DNA of 64,000 bases from Yamagishiella unicocca (taxonomy: Eukaryota; Chlorophyta; Chlorophyceae; Chlamydomonadales; Volvocaceae). The notes beneath the pieces are model-generated. The model did no database searches. It was given only the letters and a program-made list of their open reading frames with translations, and was not told where the DNA came from. The stretch covers positions 372,001 to 436,000 of the forward strand of contig BDSL01000054.1 in the NCBI GenBank assembly GCA_003116995.1, read 5' to 3'. Shown in pieces: positions 15,354 through 28,400 of the stretch. A program made the translations under genes and the position numbers. How positions within the stretch are numbered: the first letter of the stretch is position 1; the number at the start of each line of letters is the position of its first letter.

Positions 15354-18300
15354 GTCAACGCCGTTCGCGATGAGGTCCGCGCCACCCTGGAGCGCCTGAT
15401 GTCGGGGCTGCAGGCCGAGGCCGGCGGCTCCGGCGCGACGGCGCTGCAGCGCGACCCGCAGCTGGCCGCTGACGTGGAGCGACTCAAGGTCAAGCTGAGG
15501 AATGCGGTCAACGTCATGCAGGAGGGCCTGGTGGAGAGGGATGCGGAGGTGCGGGCGGGGGAGTAGAGAGGAAACCCGTGGGGTCCGGGACTGGGTCGGG
15601 GATGGGGGGAGAGAAGAGAGAGCAAACCCGTGGTCCGCGACTGGGGTGGGGTGTTGGTGTAAAGACCCGGTTGCACGACATGGGCAGTGTAGATTGGGGC
15701 GGGGGGTGGGGTAGAGAGGAAACCCGTGGTCCGAGACTGGGGGGGGGCGAGAAGATCCGGTTGCACGAAATAGGATACGAGGGTCAGAAAACTAGCCGGC
15801 GAATACTTTCATGACACGCGCTCGAGCATGCATGCCGGGGAAATTGGGTTGACAGTCGGGTAGCCTGTGGATGCGGGCCGTCGACGGCGTGCTTGAGGGA
15901 ACGAAATAAACTATTCCGTGTTGGCAGTTGGGGTGCATATGGGAGACCTCGGGTGGTGGGTTGGACATGGTGGGGCGAGACGTGTTGAATCCCGGCCTAC
16001 AGACCTTCCCGTGGAGATGTCATATGCGGCCCATCGTGACCGGGGTCCCACAAGCGTCCGCATTTCGGCGCTTGTGGGACCCATGGGGCCCCCCCAGCCC
16101 CGTGGGCCGGCTCGCGCTACTGAAGCCCTGCAGGCTCGAGGCCCCAGCACCTCGCGGCTCGTAGTCGTCTTCCAGTCAGCCCTCCCGACGCCTTGCCCCC
16201 TCGTCCCCCGACCTGCCGCTCCCGCTCCCGCCTCTCAGCAATCCTCCGTCCTGCTTGAAATTTTGCTGTCTCCGCTGTCGGATCCCGGCCCCCTCGCCCC
16301 CACGCCGCCCCCGCAGGTTCGCCTGCTGCTGCTTGCCGCCATGGCCGGCGAGCACATCCTGCTCATCGGGCCCCCGGGTACGGCCAAGTCGGAGGTGGGC
16401 CGCCGCCTCAACTCGCTCATCGACGGCACCTACTTTGAGCGCCTGCTCACTCGCTTCTCGGTGCCGGAGGTGGGAAGCGGAGAAGCGGGGGGAGGGGGGG
16501 AGGCCTGAGGGTCCAGGGGGGTGCGGGAGCGGGGGAAAGGAAGCGATGGCCGTGCCGGGGTGGGGGTGGGGGTTGCCGTGCAAGGAAGAGAGCCATGGCG
16601 CCGCCGCCGACCACGGCTTCTTCTCAGTCTCCCCCTCCTGAGTTACACGACGTATGCCACTCCCCCGGTTTCACCCCCCGCGGATTTTTCTTCTCAAAAC
16701 CCCCCGGTTTCCTATGTCGTGTAACCGGATCTTCTCGCCACCCTCAGCCTAGCTTCCCCGCCCGTCATCGGAGGCATGGACACGACGTCCCTGCCGCCAC
16801 CCTCTGCCCCCATCCTGCTGCCCGCCCGTGTAACTTACCCCGCCCTCCACCATCCTGCCCGCGGACTCCCCCTCCCCACCACCACCTTGCAGGAGCTGTT
16901 CGGCCCGCTATCCATGCGGGCTCTGGAGGAGGACCAGTACATCCGCCAGGTGGGGTTGGGAGGGAGCCCGTGGGGAGGACAGGGAGGGGGGACGAGTGGC
17001 GGGCGAGAAAACCGATTGGTACGACATAGTAAAGGCGTTCCGTACACTGCATGCCGGAGCGTGCGGGCGGACGGTCTGCCTCGATGGACTTAAGCCTTCC
17101 GGGCAGCGGGCGGAGACGTGGCTGGCGAGGAACTTCGTTTGACGCGTTTGGGGTTGCGAGCTGGAGAACCCGCGGCGTTGGCGGGGCATGTGAAGGTGCA
17201 ACTGGCTTCCAGCCGGGGTGTGGTTGGGGACCGGGATGGAGGGGCAAGGGGCCGGGCAAGGTGGGGCGTGGCAGGGCAGGGCAGGGCAGTGGTGGTGGGC
17301 AGAGCTGCCGGCAGGGAGGGGAGGCACAGCAGGGGGCTGCTAGTAGTAAGGGATGCCCTCAGTCTGTTGGGGTATCGTAAGGCTTGTGGATAAGTAAGTG
17401 CGGGGATTTGAGGTTGCGGCGCGACTGTGGAGGTCCGTCCGCATGCACCCACCGTCTGCCGCCTCCTTCGCTCCGAACCCCACCCACCCACCCACCCGTG
17501 CCGCACTGTCCGCTCTCCCATCGCTCGCCGCCTCCCCCAGTTCTCCAGCTAGCGCCCAAAACCCACCGGTTTCGCGAAACGTTTCCTTGCGTCGCGCGGG
17601 GTCCTCGCTTCCTTTCGTCTAGCCGCCGCCGATTTAGCTTAGCCGCTGAAGGTCGACATACGACCACCGTCTTTCTTATCCTCAGCCCAGTTCTCCAGCA
17701 TGCATCTCGAAACACCTGTTCTAAACTGTTTTTCTCGCATCCACGGGTCTTCCTCGAAACCCACCCACCCACCTGACCCCAGGTTGACGGGTACCTTCCG
17801 ACTGCGGAGGTGGCGTTCATCGATGAGATCTTCAAGGTGGGGCGCGGGTCGAGGGCTGCGGCGCGGGGGCCAGCGCACCGCGCGGTCACACCCCGAACGT
17901 TCCCTGCTTGGTGTTTGGGTGGTGTGGAAATGCATGTCTGTCGCGTGATTCGAAACAACCAACAGGCTGGTGAGGCACCCGTAATGCACCGGTTCTAGTG
18001 AGACATGTTTTGGAGGCATGTGCTTGCTTGCACTGTGCCGAGGCGTTGTGCTCCTCTCAGAGCCGTACCATGCAGCGAACCACCTCTGCCGCCCGTTCTC
18101 TGCCCCTCCCCCCCAGTGCACAACCTCGGTCGCGTGAATAAATGCTTTCTCCGACCCCCGACCAGTATTGCCGCATCTCCGTTGTCGTATGACCGGATCT
18201 TCTCCCCTCCCCCGCGCCGTAAGCGGTTCTTTTCTGTAACAACACCCCCCCCCCGCGCCCAGGCCAACTCCGCCATCCTCAACACGTTGCTGACGCTCAT

Positions 18301-21300
18301 CAACGAGCGCCTCTTCGACAACGGCAACCAGCGGGTGCCGGTGCCCCTCATCAGCATGGTGGGGCGGGGTGGCATAAAAACAGGTTACGCGACAGGGACA
18401 GGATAGTGGGGCGGAGGTTACAATCAAAGAAGTGGGGCGGGGTTTCGAGGAAAACCCGTGGAAGTGGGGCGGGGGGGGGGTGTCGGAGTGCGAGTCGCCG
18501 TCTGTCCCAGGGCGGGGAAGGAAGAGGGGGGGCCGCAGCAGGTCGTTAGTTAGCTCTTCAGTTGGCTATTTGCAGTCAGGAGGGGCCAGGTTACAAACAA
18601 ACTTCCTTCCCGCACTCTCTCAGCCTCGGGCATCTGCAGCCCAGCTGCCGGACCTCAACACCTAGCACCAATGCCACCACCAGCGCATGCAACCTGTGTC
18701 ATCAATACCACCACCAGCGCATGCAGCCTGTGTCATCAATGCCACCACAGGCTCATGCCACCACCGGCTCCACCACAGGCTCATGCCACCACTGACCCAC
18801 CATCACTCCCGACCCCTCGCAGGTGGGCGCATCCAACGAGCTGCCCGAGAGCGAGGAGCTCGACGCGTTGTACGACCGCTTCCTCGTACGGCGGCAAGTA
18901 CGACAGGTCTCTCCCGCCGGCGTCTCGCAGATGTTGACGTACTACTCGGGCGCCGCCGCGGCGGCGTCGGCGGCCAACCGCGCCGCCGGCGGCCGCGGCG
19001 GCCCCGCCGACGTTGAGCGGTCCCTCCTGCTGACCCGCGACGACATCCTGCGCTGCAAGGCCTCGGCGCTGTCCTCGGTGCGGGTGCCGCAGAGCGTTAT
19101 TCAGATGGTGACGGACCTCCGCGGGTACCTGCAGGTGAGGGGTGTGGGCGGGTCGGCGAGGAGGCGAGGAGGCGCCCCGGGAGCGAGGAAGCGGCACAGG
19201 AGCAGGCGGGGGAGTCGGTTGGTGTGGCAAGAGTTTGGGGGCTAGCGAGGAAGCGGCACAGGAGCAGGCGGGGGAGTCGGTTGGTGTGGCAAGAGTTTGG
19301 GGGCTAGCGAGGAAACGGCACAGGAGCAGGCGGGGGAGTCGGTTAGTGCGACAAGAGTTTGGGGGCTAGCGAGCAACCCAGTGCAGACGAGGTGGAAGGA
19401 AGAAGAGGTCGGGCGGGGGAGGAGGGCGAGAAGAGCGAGAAGGCCCGGTTACACGACATAGGAAACGGAGGGCAGGAACTAGCCGGCGAATAAATTTCAG
19501 ACACGCATCTGAAAGGGGCGGAGACATCAGGGGCCCGGGAGGTCCAGAGGGCCGGTCGAGGCGGGGTGGGGGGGCCGAAGTTGCTGCGGGGGGTTGGGGG
19601 TTGGAGAGTGATTGTCGCTTGGTGTCCGCGCTAGCGTACCGCGCACCCTGACCCGGGGTCCCACTTCCCTTCGCCGCCCCCTACCTTAGCCGCCGAAGGT
19701 CGACACACGGCCTCCGACTTTAATCCTCCCCCACCAAGTTCTCCACGCAGCATACATCTCCAAACGACTGTCCTAAACACTTTTCTCTTTCAACACGGCC
19801 TGCTATGACCCCCCCTCCGCCCGTGTTGTACCGCGCACCGTGACCCCGGGCTCATCTCCCCCCCGGGTCTTCTCGCTACCCCCTTCTGTGCCGCAGGAGA
19901 AGATCGAGCCGCCGGTGTACGTGTCGGACCGGCGCCTGGTCAAGTCGATACAGCTGTTGCAGGTGGGTACCGTAGAAGCGCGTGTTTCGGGGGAGGGGGG
20001 AGGAGGGAGGGGGCGAGGAAACCCGGTTGCACGACGTAGGAAACGGAGGGGGTGGGGGCAGGTCGGAGAGGGGCCTCAGGGAGTGATGGTGGCGGCAGCA
20101 CGACTTGCGGTGGAGGAGGAGGGCGCAGGTTCCGGGCCAGGGTGTCTGGCGCCCACACGTGCAGGGGGGCTGAGCCAGGTCACTTCGCCTGTACGGCCCC
20201 CAGCGGTGGAAAACGGCTCCCTGACCCCTCTCCCCCCCCACTACCGCTCCACACATTCGCCCACTCGTTCCTTTTTCTCCAATTCACCCACCGTCGCCGA
20301 GTTAGTTTTTGCGGCCGTTCACGCACGCCCCGTAGCCTGCGCGCGCGTCCCGGTGTCCGAAGGCTATGCACCCACTGCATTTCCCATGTCGTGTTACCGA
20401 TTCTTTTATGTAACCCCCCGAGTAACCGGTCATTTTTGCACCCTCCCCCCCCACACGGGTCTTCGCGGATTTTCTTATCAACCCCCCCCCACGGGCTAGA
20501 TAGAGCTATGCACCAACTACATTACCCCAGTCGAGTTACCGGTTCTTTACCTGTAACCCCCCACGGGTCTTCCTCGACCCCCCCCGCGCCAAACACGCAC
20601 CGGACAGGTCGCCGCGTACTGCAACGGCCGCGACAGCGTCACCGAGTACGACTGCCTGCTGCTGCAGCACGTGCTGTGGCAGCGGCCCGACCAGGCGGAC
20701 CGGATCCACGACTGGATCATCAGCCAGCTCAGCATCGACGATGGACTCAAACAGGTGCGTGTTTTAGCCCCTCCCCCGCCACCCGGGGGTATCTCTTACC
20801 TCCCCCCCCCCACCCGGGGTCATCTCTTTACCCCCCCCCCCCGCGACCCCGCCACCCCACACACTCGATAACCCCCATTACTAGTGCCACGTTCTCTCTT
20901 TTCCCTGTGCCCCTTATCACGGGTTATCACGGGTGAACCCCACTAATGTCCCCAACGTCTACTCGCCAGCCACTTCTTCTTGGAACACCATCTTAATCGC
21001 CCTTATGGTTTGTCGGCCGTGGATTCGCGGATATAACATACCCCCAACGGTGTTAGGCTGGCGTGCTTAGGCCGCTGGAGCGGGCCTAATTAGGATGCCC
21101 CCTGGGTGGAAGGGAGCTCAGCGCCGCAGCATCCCGCCGGCCCCCCTCGCCCTCCCGAGTGTCCCACACAGTTCCTTATTCGGTTCTGCTTACCCCCTCA
21201 GAATGCCGACCTTCGGGTTTCCTGTCAACCCCTAAACCCCTTCTCCCCACCCCGTGCCTGGTTTACCCAAACCCAAACCCAAACCCACCTCCACCTCCAC

Positions 21301-23073
21301 CCCCAAACCCTAAAGTAACGGACCCGGGCCCCGGCGGCAAAAACACACACACAGCACACATCGCCCCCACCTCCCCTTCCGACACCGCAGGTGCAGTACC
21401 TTCTCAGCGGGCTGTTCAGCCGCTCCTGCCGCAGCCTGGGCAACCCAGAGAAGGTGGCGGATATCCTGGTGAGTGCGACGCCCGCCGGAGATGAGGAGGG
21501 GGGTTAGGGAAAACCCTTGGATGCGAGAAAACCCGTTTTGGAAAGACGTTTCGAGGCGCATGCTGGAGGGGGGTTGGGGAAAACCCGTGTAGGATGAGGA
21601 AAACCCGACAGAGCCGGGGGGGGGGAGGATTGAGGAAAGCCCGTGGGCTAGGACGCCGAGTAGGAGACCGCTTGGTACGCACAGATGAGAAGGGGGGGCC
21701 GCAGCAGGGCGCTTAGGCTGGGCAGCGCTGCCTGGAGCTCTGTCCGTAGGGGGAGGGCTGAAGCGCTCCCGAGGTGCTCCGAAACCCTGGTTCGGGCTGC
21801 TCAGCGGGGTGGCGGCGCATGGCACGGTGACCGGCATGGCACTGAGCACTGCGCTGCAAGGAGCACGAGCTGCTGTGACCGTGAGGGTGCGGTGCAGTGC
21901 GCGTGGAGACTCCCTACTCCCTACCCCCTACTCCCTTCCGTCCGGTCGCTATAGGCTCTCCATGACCCCCGGCCCCGCCCCTTGGCCCGCTTCCTTCCTG
22001 CCCTCCTCCTTTACCCCCCACCCACCCTCGTTTCCTCTCATACCCCGGCCCCCCAGTCCGAGGTCCAGGCGCTGCTGCAGGTGCTGTCGGACAAGTACCT
22101 GCAGGTGGCAGGCAACCTGAACGGTGAGCCCGGGGCATCCGCATACTTAAAACACACGCACCGGCTGCTGCCCCTCGTCCCTAACTAACACACACACACA
22201 CACACGCACCGGCTGCTGCCCCTCGTCCCTAACTAACACACACACACACACGCACCGGCTGCTGCCCCCCGTCTCCCGCAGGCGGCTTTCCCGTCGTCCT
22301 GGATAACTTGTGGCTGGGCGGGGAGGAGAGCGAGGCGGTGGCCACCGCCCTGGAGCCCAAGCTGGTCAAGACGCGCGCGGCGGTGGAGCAGGTGGGGGGG
22401 GGGTGCAAGGGGGAGGGGCCAAGGGGGGGGGCAAGGGGGGTTGCAAAAAGACCGTTTATGTGACGTGCGCAGTGTAGTTGGCGCATAGACTTCGGTCGAG
22501 TCAATCTTACTTCATAAGGAAGTGAAGAATGGACGTCGGCGTCTGCGTTACTACTTGATGCGTTGGAAACGCCTGGTTGCCAAAGGGAGGGGGTGTAGGA
22601 GGGGGAAGGGGAGGAGCAGGAGCCACGTGGAGGGGATGGAGGGCGGTGGTGAGGGCGGGGCTGCAGCGCCTGGTAAGGGGGGCAGGAGTCTCGGGGTAAG
22701 AGCTTCATTGCCGCTGCTGTGCCAACAAAACGAGAAACCAACGCAACCCGGATAGGCATGGGGGGTGTAGGTAGGGGGCAACGCACTGGGGATCAGGCGT
22801 TGGAGCTGATGCCCTTCGCTTTCGTGTCGTCAGCCCACACCCCACACCCCACTCCAGCCCCACACCGCCTCCCGCCCTCCCTGCCCTCCCTGCCCTCCCC
22901 AGGTGTTGTTCGACGTGGTGATGCTGGAGGTGTCGCTCAAGAACGGCGCCGACCCCGTCACCCTGGCCAACCTGATGCCAAAGCACTGGGCCGACTTCAT
23001 CCGCAACAGCGACATCACGGACGTAAGGCCCATCGGGACCACGCCGCTGGCGGGCGGCATGCGGCGGCCGTAA
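15354..23073 (+). CDS. MoxR/RavA-type AAA+ ATPase (N-terminus uncertain)
   Basis: AAA+ ATPase of the MoxR family, RavA subgroup; in bacteria these act with VWA-domain proteins in metal-centre or complex maturation. Exons: 15354-15548, 16317-16469, 16893-16949, 17783-17836, 18263-18358, 18823-19134, 19897-19962, 20608-20754, 21391-21468, 22057-22123, 22282-22391, 22903-23073 (stop 23071-23073). They give 501 residues in one frame. The Walker A GPPGTAKS is encoded at 16368-16391, Walker B VAFIDEIFK at 17810-17836, and the sensor-1 region GASNELPESEELDALYDRF opens the 18823 exon. Residue order follows E. coli RavA from EGLVERDAEVRLLLLAAMAG to EPPVYVSDRRLVKSIQLLQ and the following helices. The lid carries an Ala/Gly-rich insert absent from bacteria. 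No transit peptide could be judged because the first exon is unsure. No VWA partner is visible in the window. Confidence 0.9.
17525..17765. repeat. Dispersed intronic element, long copy, reverse sense
   Basis: About 240 bp just before the 17783 acceptor. It includes GCCGCTGAAGGTCGACATAC, CCAGTTCTCCAGCATGCAT and the end CGCATCCACGGGTCTTCC. It matches the reverse complement of 52675-52915 over nearly its whole length. Part of it recurs at 19690-19810, and the terminal part in many introns. No coding capacity. Confidence 0.8.
19180..19370. repeat. 62-bp tandem repeat, three copies
   Basis: Three near-identical copies (GAGGAAGCGGCACAGGAGCA ... GTGGCAAGAGTTTGGGGGCT), period 62, in the ATPase intron 19135-19896. 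Confidence 0.85.
22150..22265. repeat. Short tandem repeat with CA runs in ATPase intron
   Basis: Two and a half copies of a ~55-bp unit (GCACCGGCTGCTGCCCCTCG ... CTAACTAACACACACAC) fill the small intron before the 22282 exon. Confidence 0.8.
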
Positions 23074-23657
23074 GGGGCGGGCGGGAGCTGGGGGGCCCGG
23101 GTCCGAGCCGCCATCCAACGGCAGCCGCAGCCGCCAGTGATGCAGCGGCGGTCGTACGGCGCTGGGACTCCCTCACGAGCCGTTGTGCGCTGGCCTGGGT
23201 AGGCTGTCCCGGCGAGGGACGCCTAAGCTGGGAACGGCGGACTTCTTGCGCGGGCCCCGCACGGCGGGTGCGGCTTGCACTGCGGCCTGCTTGTGGACGC
23301 GTTCCACACGTCGTCCAGGAGAGGGGGCCCCTGCCGTCGTCCCCCCCGCCTCGCGCCCCAAGCCGTGCGGGTCGCGAGTTGGGGGCGCAGCTACGCCTCG
23401 GCCTGACTCGACCCGACCCCGCCTGACTCGCCGTGGGGGCCGGCACGCAGCCCGCTGCGTGGGGGCCGGCGCAGCTGCAGCGGCTGGGGCTGGAGGTGGG
23501 GGCTGGCAGGTGGGGGCGGAGGTGGAGGAGGTTCGCGGCGGCCGTACTACCTGGGTGCGCCGAGTCAGGCCGGGTCAGATCGCTGAGGTGGTGGGGGTGG
23601 GGTCGTCGAGGTGCCGCGCGGTGGTGGCCGTGTCGTGGCTCGGATGACAGGGCTGCA

Positions 23658-23860
23658 GCCACCTACCACAAGACACCTACCACAAGACACCTACCACAAG
23701 ACACCTACCACAAGACACCTACCACAAGACACCTACCACAAGACACCTGCCACAAGACACCTACCACAGACACCTACCACAAGACACCTACCACAAGACA
23801 CCTACCACAAGACACCTACCACAAGACACCTGCCACAAGACACCTACCACAGACACCTAC
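23658..23860. repeat. 14-bp minisatellite after the ATPase stop
   Basis: About fourteen copies of ACCTACCACAAGAC, two of them shortened (CACAGAC), some 590 nt past the stop, probably in the 3' UTR. Confidence 0.9.
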
Positions 23861-24465
23861 CCGCTGTGTTTTTTGCATCTCCTGTTGTGTTTTGGCGGCG
23901 GGGAGGGGTGCTGCGGGAGTAGGGGTGCGGCGGCGGGCTCACGCTCGGCGGCTGTTGTAGTTCCTGGCGGGGGGCCCTTGGGGTGGCAGATGCGGATTCG
24001 GATGCCCTTCCCAATCTTACGAGGAGCGCGTGGGTGCGAGAGGCAAGGGGGCGCGGCTCGATGGGCGGGGGGCCGCTGGGTTGCGCGGCTCTCGGGGGGT
24101 GGGAGTGGGCGGCTGGCGGCGGCTGGCGAGGCGCAGGGCGCGGAGGTGCCCCCGCTGGCGACCCGTGGTTGTGTCCAGCGCCGGAGGGACCGTGCGGAGG
24201 TGTTGAGTGAACCTTCCCGGCTGAGGGCATTAGGGAGCTGGGGCTGTTGCGCCGATGGCCGGAGGGGCTCTGGGTGCGCAGGTGGGTTGGGGTTTCGAGT
24301 GGCTCAGCCGCAACGACTGCGGTGCAGCTGCGGCAGCTGGTATGTGGTCGCGAGTCGGCCAGGTGGGGGGGTGACGCGCCGGCTGGATGTAGGTGTAACC
24401 CCATGGACCCCATGGATCGGTGGCTCAGGCGGCCGGCAGTCCGGGCAGTGACGCTTTTTGTGAGT

Positions 24466-24470
24466 TGTAA
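24466..24470 (+). terminator. Candidate poly(A) signal of the ATPase gene
   Basis: TGTAA about 1.4 kb past the stop, where composition turns intergenic. The long 3' UTR it implies is a weak point. Confidence 0.3.
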
Positions 24471-25460
24471 CGCAGGCCGTTTGGTTAATTCCGCTCGGCA
24501 CGACCTACCTACCAGTGCCGCCAACAATGGCGCAATCGGCATCGCCACCCGCTGCGGGTAAGACTACTCTGTCCAATCGGGGACTGCGGTTCCGCTGTAG
24601 CATGACGTTCGTTCACCACACCGTGTGTGCACGGAGATCGGTCACGACCCAGGCCAGCATTGGACGATGCTCCGTTGCGCGGAGACTGATCATATTTTGG
24701 TTCATGTGTGTCCGCAGCATGGCGTCTGCTTCCACGGTGATGCCAGCAATGTTCGAATGCACCCAACCGCTGAGGCCTGTGTGTTGATACCGCTACGGCG
24801 TACGTCAAGTTGCCGCTAAGACGTGCGTGTGTCCCTTAGCGTGACGCGTTGGGGGCACGCCGGCACAGAAGGTGGGTTGGTGTCCCTGTTGCGTGCATTC
24901 TCGCCATGCATAGAGACCAAACGTCGAGAGGCTGGTGGGCAGGGGCAGGTACGTTAGTTCGAAGTGCAGTGGGCACAGGAACATAGCTGCTGCGGGATGC
25001 CTTTGAAATGGCGCTGGCGGGAGCCTGCGGGAGGCAATCGTTCGGAGCACCACGTCGCAGTACCGAGCACCGTGACGCGACCGTCCGCGCCGTTTTTGTT
25101 TTTCAACAGCGTTGACGACTGGCCGGCAAACATAGTCTGCCTGGCTCATTTGATGCAGCCGCCTAATGCTCCGAACCGGCGCGAGAGCTTCCTGCATCGC
25201 TGCTTGCTGCCGCGCGCGACAGTGACGAACAGCGGCGGGCAGCCGCAGACTGCAAGTTGGACCGTACGAGGACCTCCTACGTCTCTCCCATTACAGCCAC
25301 GTGTTTTCTGGTATAGTTTTCGCATTTTAAATGTGGGGAAGCGAGTACGGTGGTCCAATCCTGCAACTGTGCTCCTCTTTTATGAGCTAACTTGGCGAAT
25401 TTTAGCGTACACCACGGCTGTAACTTTGCGCGGCATACAATAAAGTCGCAGTAATAGGTA
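24471..25460. other. Spacer before the first U-box gene
   Basis: About 1 kb of moderate-GC sequence with AT-rich stretches near 25310-25440. It probably holds the promoter of the gene at 25461. No gene, RNA or repeat recognised. Confidence 0.45.
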
Positions 25461-28400
25461 ATGGACGTAGGAGGGTTGCCGGGTGTGGGTGCGGTGGCGG
25501 TTCCTAGGCGTGAGTACCGGACGACCGGAACGCGCATGTTGGACCCTAATTTCCTCTGTGTGCTGTCATGGAAGGTCATGACAGACCCAGTCATTGACCC
25601 AAAGGCGCCTCACTCTACGTGCGACCGGTCGGCGATGGAAGAACACATCAAGGAGCACGGGGTTAGCCCTTTCACAGGTAAATCATTACCGTTATCATCA
25701 AAGAATTGCAATGCAAACCGGTGGGCTCATGGCTCGGTGACCTGCTCAGAATGCGTGAACCGCGAAGACGCAACGCGGCTGATGCCCGCCGTGCGTCAGC
25801 GTCCGGCTAGCGCAGAATGCCTCAGGGCGTCAACGGTGGTCGACGGCAGTTTCCGCATATCTGGTAAAGGCAAGAGGCGAAATGCTGACTGCCCGATGTC
25901 ACATCGCAGGGGAACCTATTACCGCGGACAACCTCGTCCCGCTGCCGGCGCTTCAGAATATCATCAAGACGTGGTTCTGGGATCACGTGGATGTGCAGCC
26001 GGCTAAGCGGGCACGCATAGGGCCGGCACCTAATGCTGCCGGCGAGGCAGCCCAAGCCGCAGCCTCGGCCATGGTTGCCAGCCCGAGCGGGACATTGCAG
26101 GCGGCGGCGACGGTGGCGGCGGCGGACTCCGCTGCAGCGGCTTGTGGTCCAGCGGGGCGCGAGGCCTCAGCTGTCGCAGCCGCGCTGGCTGCTCCCGCTA
26201 TTATGGCGCCGGTGGCCGCCACGGCTCAGGCCCCAGGCATTGCGGCCCGCGGCGGCACCGCCGGCCAGGAGGACGAGGGCCAGGCTACTGCCCAGGTCAA
26301 CCGCGGCGACGCGGTAGCTCCTGACGATGCCTTTGATGCTGCTATCGCAGCTGGAGTTGTGGCCTCAGCCGTCGGGGGAACAAGGTCAGGTGGCGCGGCC
26401 CCACTAGTGGCGACGGTGCCGGCTGGCGGCGGCGATTCCAGCGGCCGCGGCAGCACGGTGCCGCCGGAGAGGCGTCCGCAGCCGCAGTCGCAGCACGAGG
26501 AGCCGCTGGCTGGCGCTGGCGGGGAGCTGCCGGGCGGGTCACCGCGCCGCTCCCACCAGCTGCACCCGCCAGCGGCCGCCCCGCAATCACCCCAGAGGAG
26601 CGGCGCTGCGACTGCCGCTGGCGCAGGAGCCGTGGCTGCTGCCGCCGCCGCTGCTGTTGCTGGTGATGCTGCTGCTGGTCGGGAGGACGCTGGCGTGCCT
26701 GACGATATAGCAGGTGTGCTCTCGGAGGCTGAGAATGCGACATTGAGGCGCCGATCCTGCGACGTGGTCGCGCCAGGCGCGGCCGCCACCGCACCCGAGC
26801 GGCAGCCGGTCCCAAGCAGTGCCAGCCCAGGGCCGCCAGCTGCCGTAGCGGTACCTAAGGCAGAGGGCGCCGGTAGCGAAGGCGGTGCAGCCGGTAATCT
26901 CCCGGTGGCCGTACCCAATCCCGCCGTGGCCGCTGCCGCCATCGCACCTGCCGCCGCTGCTGCTGGCCGGCCGCTGAGCCTAGTCGCTCGAGCGGCTCTT
27001 GGTTCCATCTTCGTTGCCGGGTCGCGTGCACGGGGCCGGCACCGACGCCTCCTGGTACGCTCTGGTGGGGTGGCGGCGGCAGCGGCGCATGTGGAGAGGC
27101 ACAGAGCGGCGTTGGGGGCGGGGCAAGCCAACCTGGGCCTCCAGGGGGTCGCGGCGGCGGCCTCGACGGCCACGGCCATCACCGATGGCAGCGTCAAGGG
27201 CGCAGTTGCCGCCGGCCCGGACGGCAGATCGGGAGGCAGCAGCAGCCCCGGTCCTGATACAGCCGCCGCCGCCGCCGCCGGGGCTACGTCCACGTCGGAG
27301 GTCGCCGGCACCGCTGCCAGCGGTCGGAGGCCGCCGGCGGCCAGGGTGGTGTCAGGCATCGTGGTGACGGACAGCGGCCGCGAGTCTTTGGGTGACGCTG
27401 GCGGCGGCGGCGATGGTGTGAATGGCGGTGGTGACAAAGCGGCGGCGAGGCTGCCGCAGCCGAGGCCGCCGGCCGGCGAAGCTGATGGCGTTGGCGGCGA
27501 CGGCAGCGGTGCAGCCGCCGTTGCAGGCACCTCGACGCCGCCGGCGGCGGCACTTGAGGTGACGGTAATGACGTCATGCGCACCGGCGCCAGCGCAGGCG
27601 GCGCCAGGGCCGGAGCCGGCGCCGCATCTGATGAGCAGTGCGCCGCATCTGATGAGCAGTGCGCCGCGCGCCAAGAAGCGCAAGCGGACGAAGGATGTGG
27701 GCCCCGGGCGGCTCAAGAAGACAGCAGCAACAGCAGCAGTAGCGCCCGGGGCAGCGGCGGTGAGGGCGGCGCACGGTGCACGGTCAGATCTTCCGGTCGA
27801 TGTTGCGGCGGAGCCGCCGGCGGTGGCGGTGCTGGTGGCGCGTCCATCTCCGGGGGCCTACCAGGCGGCGATGGATGCGGCCGCCCATGGCATCACGACG
27901 ACGGCGCCTCTGGGCGTGGGAGCGCACGGGGAGGAGGAGCCGCTGGTGGCTGCGGGGAAGCGGGCGGGCGTGGGCGTGGGCGCTGGGGGGTCCCCAGCGG
28001 CTAGGGGGGAGCTCAGAGACCCGGATGAGGGTCAGCAGCGGCAATCGCGGCAGCAGCCGGAGTCCGTGCGTCCGCCCGACGGCAGGGCGGCGGAGGGAAC
28101 TGCGGCACCGGCGGCGTCGGTAGCGCCAGCTGCAGGACACGGCGCCGATGCTGCGGTGGCGGCGGATGCTGCTGGCGGCTTGGCGTCGCCGCCAGAGATG
28201 GCGGTGACGGCGGCGCCGACGGGCCCCAACCTGGAGCTGCGGGCCGAGCGCCGCCGCCGTACGGCACCGACCGTGGCGGCGGGGACCAGGCCGGAGGCGG
28301 CGGCACCTTCGCTAGCCACGAAGGCACGTCGCGAGGTGGGCCGCGAGCCGCTGTCCACTTGGGACCAGCTGCGGAAGGAACACAAGGAGCCGGCGCTGAG

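Noticed and set aside
23658..23860. CRISPR-like array
   Set aside because: Uniform 14-bp units without variable spacers, in a eukaryotic genome: a minisatellite.
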